From Haplomitrium mnioides (taxonomy: Eukaryota > Marchantiophyta > Haplomitriopsida > Calobryales): a stretch of DNA of 30,919 nt. The DNA lies in the NCBI GenBank assembly GCA_049999725.1, contig JBNGIS010016508.1:1-30919 (forward strand). The letters are read 5' to 3'. This document shows, piece by piece, positions 10,000 through 19,512 of the stretch (within the stretch, counting starts at the first letter, position 1; each line of letters opens with the position of its first letter). The notes beneath the pieces were generated by a model that was not told the DNA's origin, did no database searches, and saw nothing but the letters and a program-made list of their open reading frames with translations. Made by a program: the position numbers and the translations under genes.

Positions 10000-10780
10000 T
10001 CCAGATGAACTTTATACGGTTTTGAAAGAGTTTCATGATATTTTTCCCAACTATTTACCTTGTGGTTTGTTGCCTAAATAATGCATTGATCACAAGATTG
10101 AGGTTATTCCAAGGATTACACCACCATGCAAGACATTATATTGTTTGCCTCCTCATAAATTGGAAGAATAAAATTCTCAAATCACTGAATTATTAGAGAA
10201 AGAGATTTATTCAACCAAACATTTCTCCTTATAGAGCATCGGTCTTATTTGTGAAAAAAAAAAGATGGGAGTATGAGGATGTGTATTGACTACCAATTAC
10301 TCAATCAAAAAACAATGAAAAATAAATATCTATTATTAAGAATAGATGACTTATTTAATCAACTTTTAGGAGCAAACTACCTCACAAAGTTGGATTTGAG
10401 AAGTGGATGCAACCAAATCCAAATTGTATAGGGTGATATACAAAAAACAACATTTGGTAGTTGACATAGGTATTTTGAATATCTTGTTATACCTTTTGGA
10501 TTCACTATGCTCTTGCAACCTTTATAGGTCCTATGAATGACATTTTTTTGATCTTAAATGGAAAATTTTATTATTGTTCTTTTGGATGATATTCTTGTTT
10601 ACAACAAAAGTCTGCAAGAGCATCAACACCACTTTTGTATAGTATTGAAAGTATTGTGAGGCCACATGCTATATATTAAGGTGTCAAAATGTGAAATTGG
10701 AAAGAGGGAGGTTGACTACTTGGGTCACCATGTGAGTGCATCAATAATTCAAGTTATGAATCAGAAAGGGAAGACCATTC
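10000..10780 (+). pseudogene. Family B reverse transcriptase remnant
   Basis: Recognisable RT blocks occur in order: a [16 protein letters not shown] stretch with [12 protein letters not shown] at about 10255-10360 (the usual KKDGS-R-C-DYR-LN and P-P-ID-L motif), LTKLDLRSG at about 10385, and the catalytic LLDDILVY at about 10575-10600. It continues with a SKCE and VDYLGH motif near 10685-10725. Frames shift several times and stops interrupt each block. RNA-templated DNA synthesis in the virus-like particle was its role. Confidence 0.85.
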
Positions 10781-11523
10781 AAAAGTAAGAAGCTCATAGT
10801 GATCAAACACAACTAAGAGGATTTCTTAGGCTAATTGGGTTTTATCGTCAATTGGTGAAAGGTTTCGCACAAATAAAAGAGCCATTGACCAATTTGCTCA
10901 AGAAAAATCACACATTGACATAGGGAGTTGCAAAAGATTTGAGATTTCAAGCACTGAAGAAATCACTTCTTTGTGCTCATATTCTCAAGTGGTATGAGTC
11001 CAAACAACCAACAGAGCTTTTGGTTGATGATTTTAAAAAAGCTATTGCTTGTGTTTTGCAACAAGAATAGGAGGATGGTTGGCCCTTTATTGCTTTCTTT
11101 TCTAAGAAGCTAAACAATACAAATAAAAACTACCATACCATGAAGCAAGAGGAACTAATAATTGTGTTATCAACCAACCAATGGAAACATTATCTAAAAG
11201 ATAAAGAGTTTATTGTCAAGATTGATCATAACCCTCTAATTTATTTAGAAACACAAAAAGATCTTTCCAAAAGGTTGATTTGATGAGTGGAGTAGTGAGA
11301 ATGCTTTCATATGAAGATGATGTATGTCAAAAGAAAACAACAAATTGCAGGTGTTTTGACTCATATGTTTCAACTCAACAAACTTATTAGAAATCACAAT
11401 TCATCCTTTATGGTGGACATAAATGTTGGCTGTAGTAAAAGAAGGTGAAGAGATTATAACTGCACAAAAAAAGAAGTTAGTGAGAGTTGTAAGCAATTAG
11501 ATTTTCTTCAACAACAAGGTTTG
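10781..11523 (+). pseudogene. Family B RT connection and RNase H remnant
   Basis: Readable pieces are LRGFLRLIGFYRQLVKGFA (10807-10865), ELLVDDFKKAIACVLQQE ending in a stop (about 11010-11070), FIAFFSKKLNN (about 11088) and IVKIDHNPLIYLE (about 11215-11250). These are the usual thumb/connection and Ty3 RNase H blocks (D-S-A--G-VL-Q, FS-KL, TDH--L--L). The frame then decays and the sequence is cut at 11523 by the family A LTR. Its integrase continuation is at 17220. Confidence 0.8.
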
Positions 11524-11918
11524 TGTAATGGTACAAGCATGAGGTTGTGCTATTTATAAAAAATAGAGAGGAGTGAAGAAAGTGGTAGAGGGTCACTTTT
11601 TGGGTTAAGATAAAATTACTTACCTTCGAAGTCACTCTTAGAGTTTTAGGGTTGAAATTAGAAGTGACTTCTAAGTAGTCAATTTAATGTTGAAATTGGA
11701 AGTGCCTTATAAGTGAAGAAAGAGGGATGACACCTTCTTCTCTTGTGTAAATAGAAGGGCTTCATAAGCCCCACTCTTCATCATAGAGTTTCTCTCAATT
11801 TGGTTTGGCTCTTTGGTTGGTTGGCTTTGGCTAGCACTCTTGGCTTAGTTGTGTAACTCTATTAGAGTTATCTTGAAGTTATTACTCATTTGGAAGTTGG
11901 TATTTGAGTTCTTTTACA
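11524..11918 (+). repeat. 5' LTR of family A
   Basis: Starts TGTAATGGTACAAG and ends TTTTACA. It shares with the 3' copy the block AGTGACTTCTAA and the line TCTCAATTTGGTTTGGCTC, which the middle LTR lacks. The expected TATA box reads TGTAAATA at 11745 where the other two copies have TATAAATA. Purine-rich GAGTGAAGAAAGTGGTAGAG follows the start. Confidence 0.9.
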
Positions 11919-11919
11919 T

Positions 11920-11932
11920 TGGTATCAAAGCC
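11920..11932 (+). promoter_or_regulatory. Primer-binding site, family A
   Basis: TGGTATCAAAGCC follows the LTR end by one base and differs from the initiator-Met-tRNA primer site TGGTATCAGAGCC at a single position. This is the best-preserved primer site in the window. Confidence 0.9.
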
Positions 11933-11950
11933 ACAGTTCTTTTTGGCACA

Positions 11951-12842
11951 ATGGAAAATCAAGAAGCAAGGATTCAAGCAATGCAACAACAAATTGAACA
12001 TCTTTCTTACCTTCTAAAAGTTCAAATCCAAATGGTTGAAGGGGGCAAATTTCAAGAAGAATAAAGTTGTGTACGGTTTTCAAAACCAAAAGTATTTGAT
12101 GGGAAGACGATTCTTGGTGCATATAAGGATTGTTTGTTTGATTGCAAGGAATATTTTGAAGCTACAAACACAAGAGATGATGGTCGAAGAATTCTATTTG
12201 CTGTAAGTCAATTGGAAGGAGTAGCAAAAAATTGGTAGAGATATCAAATTAAACAAGCTCAATGTGGATTTGTTGCTCTCATTTCTTCTTAGCAAGAGCT
12301 CAAAAAAGTGGTGAATTAAAGATTTAGGGTTATGAATGCTCCAAAGGTGGCAAGAGTTTAATTAGCAGACTTGAAGCATTTTGGTACAGCGAAGAGCTAT
12401 ATTATACAATTTCATAATATCATTATGAAAATTCCTAATATGGATGAGGGAGAAGCTTTATATCACTTTGTTCAAGGATTGAAGCCTCAAACTAGAATGG
12501 AAGGGACAATAAGAGAGCTCTCTCAACTAGAAGAACCATTACACATAGCTGAACAATACGACTCAGTGCTATCAACTACCAAAGTTAGGCCACGCCTACA
12601 ATAAGCTTTGCCAAATGTTCATGTGCCACCGAATGAGGATGTACATATGGAGATTGATGTGGTGCAAAGAGTGGCACTCACCAATGTAGAACATGACCAC
12701 ATATGCCAAAGTAGAGGATGTTTTTATTGTCAACAACTTGGTCATATGATTGCAAATTTCCCACGTTGCCAAGGTCAACCACGACCTCTTGTTCAAGTAG
12801 CCATTTTTGAAGAAGAAAATCTAGGAAACAACATACCTCAGT
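11951..12842 (+). pseudogene. Family A gag with one zinc knuckle
   Basis: The start at 11951 (M-E-N-Q-E-A-R-I-Q) is chosen because it lies 18 bases after the primer site and is matched by the minus-strand copy at 1320. A coiled-coil-like opening (QAMQQQIEHLSYLLK) is followed by the capsid: FDGKTILGAYKDCLFDCKEY, YFEATN, LEGVAKNW then a stop where the other copy has W, then FRVMNA. 12371-12604 continues the capsid C-terminal part (IIQFHNIIMKIPNMDEGEAL, FVQGLK). The knuckle at 12719-12760 reads CFYCQQLGHMIANF, so the last cysteine of C-X2-C-X4-H-X4-C is lost. Interrupting stops are TAA or TAG. Confidence 0.85.
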
Positions 12843-13545
12843 AAAAACAGTCGAGCAATTTATTAAGAGCTTGATTAGTTCTAATCGAATTAAAAGCTTG
12901 ACAGGAATTCAATTCACCTTGTTTCATCTAGATGGTATGGTTGATGAACATTCTTGTAGAATATTGGTAGATTATAAAAGTTATGAAAATTTCATGTCAT
13001 TATGTTCTGCATAGAAAATCAAAGCCAAAACTTCACCTATCAAGTGAAGTTTTGTGATTATAGCTGATGGCAAAAAAATGAGGTGTTCTACTTACACAAG
13101 ATATTTCTTCTAAGGATTTACAAAGAGTATGAGGAATCTATGGGTTTTGTTATTGCATACATAAAGTAGAACATTATTTTAAGCTCACAGTGGCTTGAAA
13201 ATTAAGCCTCTCAACTTGATTGGGAAAACAAAAAATCCAAGTTACTTTACAAGGAAAGAAATTTCTTTCAACGTGTCTCGCACCATTTGTGAAGAGGCTC
13301 AAGTCAGTTGAGCATAATGGTTTGATGGAGAAAGAGTTGCTTGTCTTGGTTATATTGATCAAGCCAATCGTAGACTTGAATAAGAAGGGAGGGAAATCTG
13401 TATTGACCTCAATGATTGTGAATGTTTTGAAAGAGTTTTCAGATGCACTTCTTGATGATTGCCAAAAAGGTTACCAGATGATGGTGGAATGCTCTTTCTG
13501 ATCGAGTTGATATGAGGAAGTATTCCTTGTAGTTAGCCTACGTAC
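12843..13545 (+). pseudogene. Family A protease and RT N-terminal linker remnant
   Basis: A frame near 12860-13005 reads SLISSNRIKSLTGIQFTLFH and later ILVDYKSYENFMS. The latter corresponds to the catalytic stretch D-S/T-G-A-S-E-NF-S with D kept and the glycine region altered. Downstream, IIADGKKMRC (about 13055) fits the I-ADG flap region. After 13200 the frame is open in pieces (VTLQGKKF at about 13240) that fit the conserved linker before RT. Several frameshifts separate these pieces, so boundaries are approximate. Confidence 0.6.
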
Positions 13546-14030
13546 CGGTTATCGCCACAAGAGTTGGAAGAGCTTCGCAAGACCTTGATGGATCTTCTTG
13601 AGAAGGATTTCATTCAACATAATACTTTGCCTTGGGGGGCATTGATATTCTTTGTACCAAAAAAGATGGTGGATTTTGTCTTTGTATAAACTGTCGCGGT
13701 TTGAATAATCAAAAAGTAAAAAATGCTTATTTTTTACCCCGTATTGATGATTTGTTGGGTCAATTGAGTGGTGCGGGATTCTTTTCCAAGCTAGATATTC
13801 AAAGTTGCTATTGGAAAATTCCCATCAAGCCAAGTGATGTACCAAAGACAACTTTTTGCACAAGGTATGAGTAGTTTGAGTGGAAGGTCCTTATATTTGG
13901 TCTGACTATGCTCCGGCCATATTCATGGATCAAATGCATCAAATTTTTGATGGGTTATTGGATAAGTCAGTTTTGGTATTCTTGGATGACATTTTTATTT
14001 TTAGCAAAACTGAAGCTCAGCATTCAGAAG
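13546..14030 (+). pseudogene. Family A reverse transcriptase, N-terminal part
   Basis: Clear RT blocks: YRLSPQELEELRKTLMDLLE then FIQHNTLPWGALIFFVPKKDG (13540-13670), CINCRGLNNQKVKNAYFLPR with IDDLLGQLSGAGFFSKLDIQ (13680-13805), a stop at 13872 inside the T-F-T-RYE-FEW motif, then AIFMDQMHQIFDGLLDKSV and VFLDDIFIFSKTEAQHSEE to about 14030. The catalytic pair is the D-D at 13985-13990. The expected helix and SKC-F---V-FLGH-VS segment of about 40 residues is missing. The sequence instead joins a chromodomain tail. Confidence 0.9.
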
Positions 14031-14206
14031 AGTTATCAAGCGACGACGACATCCACAAGTTCAATACAAGGTTTTGTGGAAAGGCTATCCACATCATGAT
14101 GCTAATTGGGAACCTTCTTCAAGTCTTGATAATGCTCAAGAGGTTATTCAAATGTTTGAAAGTTGTGGCAATGACGAGGCCGTCATCGATTATAAGGTAG
14201 GGGTTA
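14031..14206 (+). pseudogene. Foreign chromodomain tail and polypurine tract joined to RT
   Basis: Shifted one frame from the RT, 14031 onward reads RVIKRRRHPQVQYKVLWKGY then P-H-H-D-A-N-W-E-P, then AQEVIQMFESC. This is the C-terminal half of the integrase chromodomain (V-Y-VKWKGYP--ATWEP), which reads histone methyl marks. It is less decayed than the family A chromodomain at 16588, which has stops at the R and W codons preserved here. It ends with AAGGTAGGGG (14194-14203), a polypurine tract directly before LTR 14207. It is therefore the 3' end of a second element placed inside the RT. Confidence 0.85.
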
Positions 14207-14601
14207 TGTAATGGTATAAACATAAGGTTATGCTACTTATAAGAAAATAGAGAAGAGTGAAGGAAGTGGTAGAGAGTCACTTTTAGGGTTGAGATAAGAT
14301 TACTTGCCTTCGAAGTCACTTTTAGTAGAGAATCACTTTTGGGGTTGAAATTAGAAGTAACTTGTAGGTGAAGAAAGTGAGATGACACCCTCTTCTCTTG
14401 TATAAATAGAAGGGATTCTTAGACCTACTCCTCATTTTGGAGTTCCTCTTGAATCACTTGAGTTCTTTGGTTAATTGGCTTTTGCTTACCCTCTAAGACT
14501 TGGTCTTAGCTTGGGTGTTAAGTTGCTTTTGGTTGAAGAACTTTATGAGAGCTCATTATGAGTTCTTACTCATTTGGATTTGGTCCTTGAGTTCTTTTGC
14601 A
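14207..14601 (+). repeat. LTR of a second subfamily inside family A
   Basis: Starts TGTAATGGTATAAAC and ends TTTTGCA, 395 bp. It differs in structure from the outer pair: the segment before the TATA box (TATAAATA, 14401) is about 28 bp shorter, and the segment after it is longer and contains GAATCACTTGAGTTCTTTGG and TTGGTTGAAGAACTTTATG. These are shared with the minus-strand LTR at 1361-1515. A worn primer-site relic, TGGTACAAGG (14606-14615), follows its end. Confidence 0.85.
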
Positions 14602-14619
14602 TCTATGGTACAAGGTGTT

Positions 14620-15260
14620 TATAGATTGTATCAAGATGGAAGAATAGAAAATTAAGGCTCTCAAAGAGTGGCCAACACCAAAGGAGGCAAAATACATTAG
14701 AGACTTCAATGAGTTTCCAAGCTTTTATCGATGATTCATCCATCATTACTCGTATATTGTTGCACCACTTACAGATTTGCTTGGCAAAGAGGTCAAGTTT
14801 CAATAGACTGCCAAAGAGCAAACGTCATTTCAGCAACTCAAACATGTAGTCTCTTCTCGTCTTATTCTATAGCCATATGATCCAAAGATACATTGTATAG
14901 TTGATTTTGATGCTTCTAATTTTGCCATTGGAGTAGTTTTGCAGCAAGAGTTTGAGAATGGACTTTATCCAATTGCTTTTATGTTACGTCGACTAAATGC
15001 GGGGGAGAGAGATTATTTTGCAATGGATCAAGAGCAATTGGCAATGGTTTTTGCTACCAAAATGTGGAGAAACTATCTTTTGAGAAGATTTATGCTTATG
15101 CAAATAGATTACAAGCTATTGTTGCAAGCAATCCATTTGGAAAATATGTCAAGTCCCTATCACCAATGGGAAGATCAATTGCAACTCTTTGATATCAAGC
15201 TAGAATACTAGTCTAAAAGGATCCACACCTATCCTGATGCACTGTCATGAAGACCAGGTC
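14620..15260 (+). pseudogene. Family A RT C-terminal part and RNase H
   Basis: RT resumes after the foreign LTR with KIKALKEWPTPKEAKYIRDF (about 14651-14710), FPSFYR then a stop, F-I-H, and VAPLTDLLGK, the thumb/connection region. RNase H follows: IVDFDASNFAIGVVLQQEFE (14898-14957, catalytic D with D-A-S), LYPIAFMLRRLNAGERDYFA (conserved FS-KL----NY slot), DQEQLAMVFA (catalytic E), and a 15076-15210 stretch ending QLQLFDIKLEY before a stop. Only a few stops interrupt it. Confidence 0.9.
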
Positions 15261-15299
15261 ACCGAATGAATACAATGGAGGCAATTAACATTAATACAT

Positions 15300-16560
15300 T
15301 ATATTTGGATGAAGCAACTAGTGGGAGTTATTGCCATTAGCTACAAGTAGATGTTTTTTTAGTCTTGTTCAAGCACGATTGGCTGTCAAAGATAGTGATT
15401 GTCATTTTTTTTCTATTCAAGATGGTATTCTCTATGAAGGCTATCAAATATATGTTCCACAAGATGATACGCTTCGAATGGCTTGTTTGCAAGAAGCACA
15501 TGACACTACCATCTCATGGCATCTTGGAGTAGATAGAACTACAGAGTTGCTTCAACGCACTTGGTGGTGGCTTAACTTGGCTCGAGATGTTTGTGGTTTT
15601 GCTTGTTTGTGTGAAAGTTATCAACAAAACAAAGCTTCAAATTATAAACCAGCGGGATTTCTTTAGCCACTGCCAATTCCTATTGCTCGTTGGGAACATA
15701 TAAGTTTGGATCTTGTCACTTCACTTCCAACTATGTCTTGTGGGTTTACTGCCATTGTTGTGTTTGTAGACAAGCTCAACAAGGAAATTTATTTAACATC
15801 GATGGTGGATATAGAAGATGCTCCACAATTGGCAAAAATTTGCCTTGATATTATCTTCCATCATCATGGAATGCCCAATGTGTAATATCTGATAGGGACT
15901 CATGTTTTAGTGGAAAGTTTTGGCGAGAGTTGTTCAAACTTTTGGGAACCAAACTCTCTATGTCTACTACTTATCATCCTCAAACAGATGGGCAAATGGA
16001 GTAGGTTAATTGCATTGTGGAGGATATGCTTTGCGTGTTCATCAACGTTCATCACACATATTTGGATAGTTTGTTACCGGTTGTGGAGTTTGCCTACAGT
16101 AACTACAAACAAGCAAGTAGTGGGTTTCTCCTTTCTTTCTTAATTTGGGTCATTATCTTTTTGTTTATGATGGTTTGTTTTCTCCTTCTTCTTCCAATAT
16201 TCCAAGTATTTCTACTTTTTTGTCTTATTTATCTTCTTCTTTGCAAGATACTTGCAAGCATTTTTTTTGTTGCTCAAAGTTGGTAAGAAAATGTTGATGG
16301 TCATCATCATGATTCCTCTTATGTTTTAGATGACCAAGTTATGTTATCTACTCATGATTTTCAATTGTCTTTAGATACTCAAGTCCATAAGTTATCTCCT
16401 GCTTGGATTGGTCCTCTTGCTATTTCTCAAGTTAGTTCTCTAGTTGCTTATAAACTTGATCTTCCCTTTCATAAGAAGATTCATCCTATGTTCCATATCT
16501 CTAAACTTAAGCCTTTTATTCCTAGTCCATCTTCTTTTCCAAATTGTGCTTAGCTTCCTC
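15300..16560 (+). pseudogene. Family A integrase with GPY/F-like module
   Basis: Order of parts: a zinc-binding HHCC region with EAHDTTISWHLGVDRTTELL and YQQNK (15490-15640), where the last cysteine is now tyrosine; catalytic D at 15709 in HISLDLVTSLP; second D in SDRD (15888-15899); [11 protein letters not shown] (15963-15994) and the third catalytic residue E at 15999-16001, followed by a stop in the usual E-R-VN. 16017-16120 has VHHTYLDSLLPVVEFAYSN. After a hydrophobic frameshifted stretch, 16362-16530 reads KLSPAWIGPLAISQVSS and IHPMFHISKLKPF, the GPY/F-like module that precedes the chromodomain. It inserted element cDNA into chromosomes. Confidence 0.9.
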
Positions 16561-16584
16561 CTCTGACTATTTTTCTTGATGATC

Positions 16585-16797
16585 ACAAAGAATTTGAAGT
16601 GGACCGCATTTTGGCAAAAAGAGTTATCAAATGATGGTAACATCTACAAGTTCAATGCAAGGTTTTGTCAAAAAGCTATCCACTTTACGATGCTACTTGA
16701 GAACATTATTCAAATCTTGAGAATGTTCAAGAGGAAATTCAAATATTTGAAAGTTGTAGTAATAACAAGGACGTTATCGATTAGAAGGCATGGATTA
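16585..16797 (+). pseudogene. Family A integrase chromodomain and 3' end
   Basis: EFEVDRILAKRVIK starts at about 16588. Then come two stops where the sister copy at 14040 has arginines, then LQVQCKVLSKSYPLYDAT, a stop for W, EH, and NVQEEIQIFESC. This is a full-length but mutated chromodomain. The changes against the sister copy are mostly CpG to TpG or G to A. The polypurine tract before the LTR is worn to AGAAGGCATGGATTA. Confidence 0.85.
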
Positions 16798-17192
16798 TGT
16801 AATAGTACAAGCATGAGGTTGTGATATTTATAAGAAAATAAAGAAGAGTGAAGAAAGTGGTAGAGGGCTACTTTTAGGGTTGAGATAAGATTACTTGCCT
16901 TCGAAGTCACTTTTAGAGTTTTAGGGTTGAAATTAGAAGTGACTTCTAAATGATCAATTTAGGGTTGAAATTGGAATTGACTTGTAAATGAAGAAAGAGG
17001 GATGACACCTTCTTGTCTTGTATAAATAGAAGGGCTTCATAGTCTCACTACTCATTATGGAGTTCCTCTCAATTTGGTTTGGCTCTTTGGTTGTTTGGCT
17101 TTGGCTGGTACTCTTGGCTTAGTTGTGTTACTCTATTAGAATTATCTTGAAGTTGTTTCTCATTTGGAAGTTGATCTTTGAGTTCTTTTATA
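16798..17192 (+). repeat. 3' LTR of family A
   Basis: Starts TGTAATAGTACAAG, ends TTTTATA, 395 bp. The TATA box TATAAATA lies at 17021-17028. It pairs with 11524-11918 by length, by position of the TATA box (offset 223 against 221) and by the shared TTGGCTTTGGCT and TTATCTTGAAGTT stretches. Confidence 0.9.
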
Positions 17193-18329
17193 GTGTAGGT
17201 TTCTAATAATATTAAATTTTGCTCTTACGTTTTGCATCAAGTGCATGATTTTGCAATTAATGGACATGTTGAAATTGAGAAGACATTGTACAATCTTCAA
17301 CAAGTTTAATATTGGCTTTGAATGCATCAAGATGTAGAGGTATATGTTCGGAGTTGTTTGGTTTGTCAGTAGAACAAATCTACCAAACTTAACATGGAGG
17401 GTTACTACAATTGTTCCCCATCTTCAATTGACAATGGGAACATGTGAGTATGTACATTTTATATGAGCTATCACATACTTCTATGAGCTATGACGTTATT
17501 GTAGTTTTTTGTGGACAAACTTAGCAAATTGATTTATATTTGTCGAACTATCAAATCAGTGACAACACCAAAGTTAGTTCGCATTTATTTGGAAGTAGTC
17601 TACTCACATCATGACATCTCCAAAGTAAATTTTTTTACCATGCCACTCAATTCATTAGCATATTATTTAGTAGACAATGTTTGGTCTCTTAAAAACCAAA
17701 TTAGCTATGTCTACGGCTTACCACCCTGAATCTGATGGTCAAACTGAACAAGCTATCCATACTATCAAAGTTGTGTTGTTGTAGATAACCAAGTCTAGCT
17801 GTCCACTTCCAATCTTCCTATGTTTTGTTTGTAAGATCAGTATTCATTTTATTAGACCATTTTCTATCTGTATTTGCATTAATGAAGTAGCAATTAATTG
17901 GTTTTACCTTCTTACTTGAAGACTCATCAAGTCTTTGATGTCTCTTTACTACGGACTATAATTTGTTCTATCATCTTTAAAAGTACACAAGAACCCTCTC
18001 CACCGACTTATTGACGGCTATGAAGAGTTTGAAGTTGAATAACTCTTGAAGAAATGTACTCGTCGTCGTAGCCATCATAAGATTGTTGAATAATTTTGGT
18101 TTGTTGGAAATACTACTCCTTTACAAAGCCACTTGAGAGACATAGTTGACTCTATATCTTACTCAAGTTTAGTTATTACTTACTAAAGTTAGTACCCATT
18201 ACAATTCTCTCTTCTTTTAAGAGGCAACATCCTCGTTGCAAGGAAGAGAGTTCTCAAAAAAGTGAACTCGAGCAAATATATTAGCACCAAATTCTCCAAA
18301 GATTCTCAAGTGTCTTTGTAAAAGAGTAG
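17193..18329 (+). pseudogene. Family B integrase and chromodomain remnant (continuation)
   Basis: This continues family B after the family A insertion. The zinc-binding region reads VLHQVHDFAINGHVEIEKTL then DVEVYVRSCLVCQ (17232-17373), keeping H-H and C-C. The core reads VFVDKLSKLIYIC (17505-17545), and MSTAYHPESDGQTEQA (17707-17754) with the catalytic E. The middle part is frameshifted. A tail near 18012-18110 reads DGYEEFEVE, a stop, LLKKCTRRRSHHKI, resembling a chromodomain start. The remaining 200 bases before the LTR have no recognisable domain. The first 30 or so residues of the integrase are not recognisable at the insertion junction. Confidence 0.8.
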
Positions 18330-18795
18330 TATTTCCTATTATAGAGAGAAGAATAGTGGCAAGAAAAGAAAAAGTGAACAAATTAAAGTGAATGAGAAAG
18401 TTTGGGAAAACTACTTTAGAAGAGGATTGAGATACGTAGCAAGTGGAAGATTAAAGGAAGTACAAGGTTCTAAGATAAGGATTTGTGGCAGAAAGAGAAC
18501 TAAAGAGATTTAAATAGAAGGTTCTAAGATATTGACATATGGAAAAAGCAAAATAAGAGTAAAAGGTTGACTAATAAGAGTGGCAAAAAAGGGTGGACAG
18601 AAAAGGATTTAATGAGGTTACTCTACCTATATGACAGGTTTCTTTCTATTTAGTATGTAAAGAAGGGAGAGTGTGTTGTTAGGCATCTCTTACCTTGTGA
18701 GTTTTGGAAGTTCATTATACGCTACTCTTGTGCTAACTTGTATGTGTTGTACTTGTGCTAGCTTGTGTGTGTGTGTGTGTGTGTGTAGTATTGCA
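18330..18795 (+). repeat. 3' LTR of family B
   Basis: Homologous to about 2860-3312 over most of its length and ends TATTGCA where the 5' copy ends GTTATA. Near its end, TTGTGCTA-CTTGT-TGTG is duplicated and a (TG) run follows, which explains why this end is longer than the 5' copy. The first part seen in the 5' copy (2742-2860) has no clear counterpart here. Confidence 0.75.
18764..18786. repeat. (TG)n microsatellite inside LTR
   Basis: About eleven uninterrupted TG units at the end of the family B 3' LTR. They grew from a TGTGTAATGTG-like tract still visible in the 5' LTR. Confidence 0.95.
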
Positions 18796-19237
18796 ATTCC
18801 AAGAGCTTAAATACATTGATATACCAACATGGTTTTGGAGCTACCATCGGTTGCCATTTTCTTGTGTTTAAAAAAACAAGACATGTGTCAACAAAAAACA
18901 TAAGACAAATGCTAATGTGAAATAAAAAGGCAAAATAAAGCCAAAAAACTAAGAAAATGCAAAAACTCTTGTAAGAAAAAAAGTCAAACTCATAAGTACG
19001 CTCACGATAATAGAAAGAAACTTTATATTCAAGTTTTTTATATTAAAATTTTGAAATTTGACTTTCTCGCCAAAAATCATTCATGTAGCTTTGGCACATA
19101 AGTTCTCATGGTGAACTTTTTTAGAAAATTTAGCAAAAAAGTTGTGTTGATATGTATTTTTCTAGTTTTATTTTCTTTTTCTCTAAGAAAATTGCATTTT
19201 TATCGTTTTGTCAAGTTTTTCCAAAAAACAAGTTTTT
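18796..19237. other. A-rich spacer between elements B and C
   Basis: No coding or repeat homology recognised. Strong A runs and a short inverted repeat (CTTGTGTTT with AAAAAAACAAG near 18861). It may be old host DNA, or the lost first half of the family C 5' LTR replaced by another insertion. Confidence 0.4.
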
Positions 19238-19512
19238 TTTCATAGCAATATATTGTCACACCATTCCATGTAGATTTTTATTTTTAGTTATTTTAATTTT
19301 TTGTTTTTTTTGTGCCTTAGTATATAAGGCTATGTATTTTCATCGAGAGGTTATCTTTCGATGTCATAATTTTCATGTATGAACCAAGAGGAGAGTTGAG
19401 GTATTGCAGCTCTTGGACAAGCGTAGACTCCTTGTGAGCAAGGGTGCGTTGGTTCTGATATCAAAAGATCAACAATTGGAATTTCTCGAGAATCTATCAC
19501 TCAAGAAAAACA
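19238..19512 (+). repeat. 5' terminal repeat of family C (5'-truncated)
   Basis: Matches 30305-30567: shared ACCATTCCATGTAGATTT, then AAGAGGAGAGTTGAGGTATT, then CAACAATTGGAATTTCTCGAG-like text. Both end CTC-AGAAAAACA. The first 120 bases of the 3' copy (TGTGAGGTCTC onward) have no counterpart here. The stretch 19398-19512 can be read as an open frame conserved in part at the protein level with the 3' copy, which is unusual for an LTR. Confidence 0.75.

Larger units (their letters stand above)
11524..17192 (+). mobile_element. Family A Ty3/gypsy (chromovirus-type) element inserted in family B
   Basis: The outer repeats 11524-11918 and 16798-17192 are both 395 bp and closely alike, and they enclose PBS, gag, protease, RT, RNase H, integrase and chromodomain on the plus strand. 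A third 395-bp LTR at 14207-14601 belongs to a different subfamily and comes with a chromodomain tail. It interrupts the RT. Family B coding sequence resumes right after 17192, which proves the nesting. The 5-bp flanks (GTTTG left, GTGTA right) do not match cleanly, although AGGTTT occurs close to both ends. Confidence 0.9.
2742..18795 (+). mobile_element. Family B Ty3/gypsy (chromovirus-type) element, nested and degenerate
   Basis: Direct repeats at about 2742-3312 and 18330-18795 are the two LTRs of one element whose internal parts read in order on the plus strand: PBS (3314), gag (8430), protease (9555), RT (10110), RNase H (11000), then, after a 5.7-kb interruption, integrase (17225) and a chromodomain-like tail (18010). 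The interruption is family A (11524-17192). A second interruption, a CpG-rich block at roughly 4.8-7.6 kb, separates the PBS from gag. No clean target-site duplication is visible, and the exact 5' LTR start is uncertain. All coding parts are pseudogenes. Confidence 0.8.

Noticed and set aside
11513-17203. Target-site duplication of family A
   Set aside because: The bases flanking the LTRs are GTTTG and GTGTA. The nearby AGGTTT on both sides is not adjacent to the LTR ends, so I do not claim a duplication.
19440-19475. TGATATCA-like sequence as the primer-binding site of family C
   Set aside because: It lies inside the repeated part and is also present, mutated, in the 3' copy. The reverse strand matches the primer consensus better than the forward strand, which conflicts with the plus-strand gene order.
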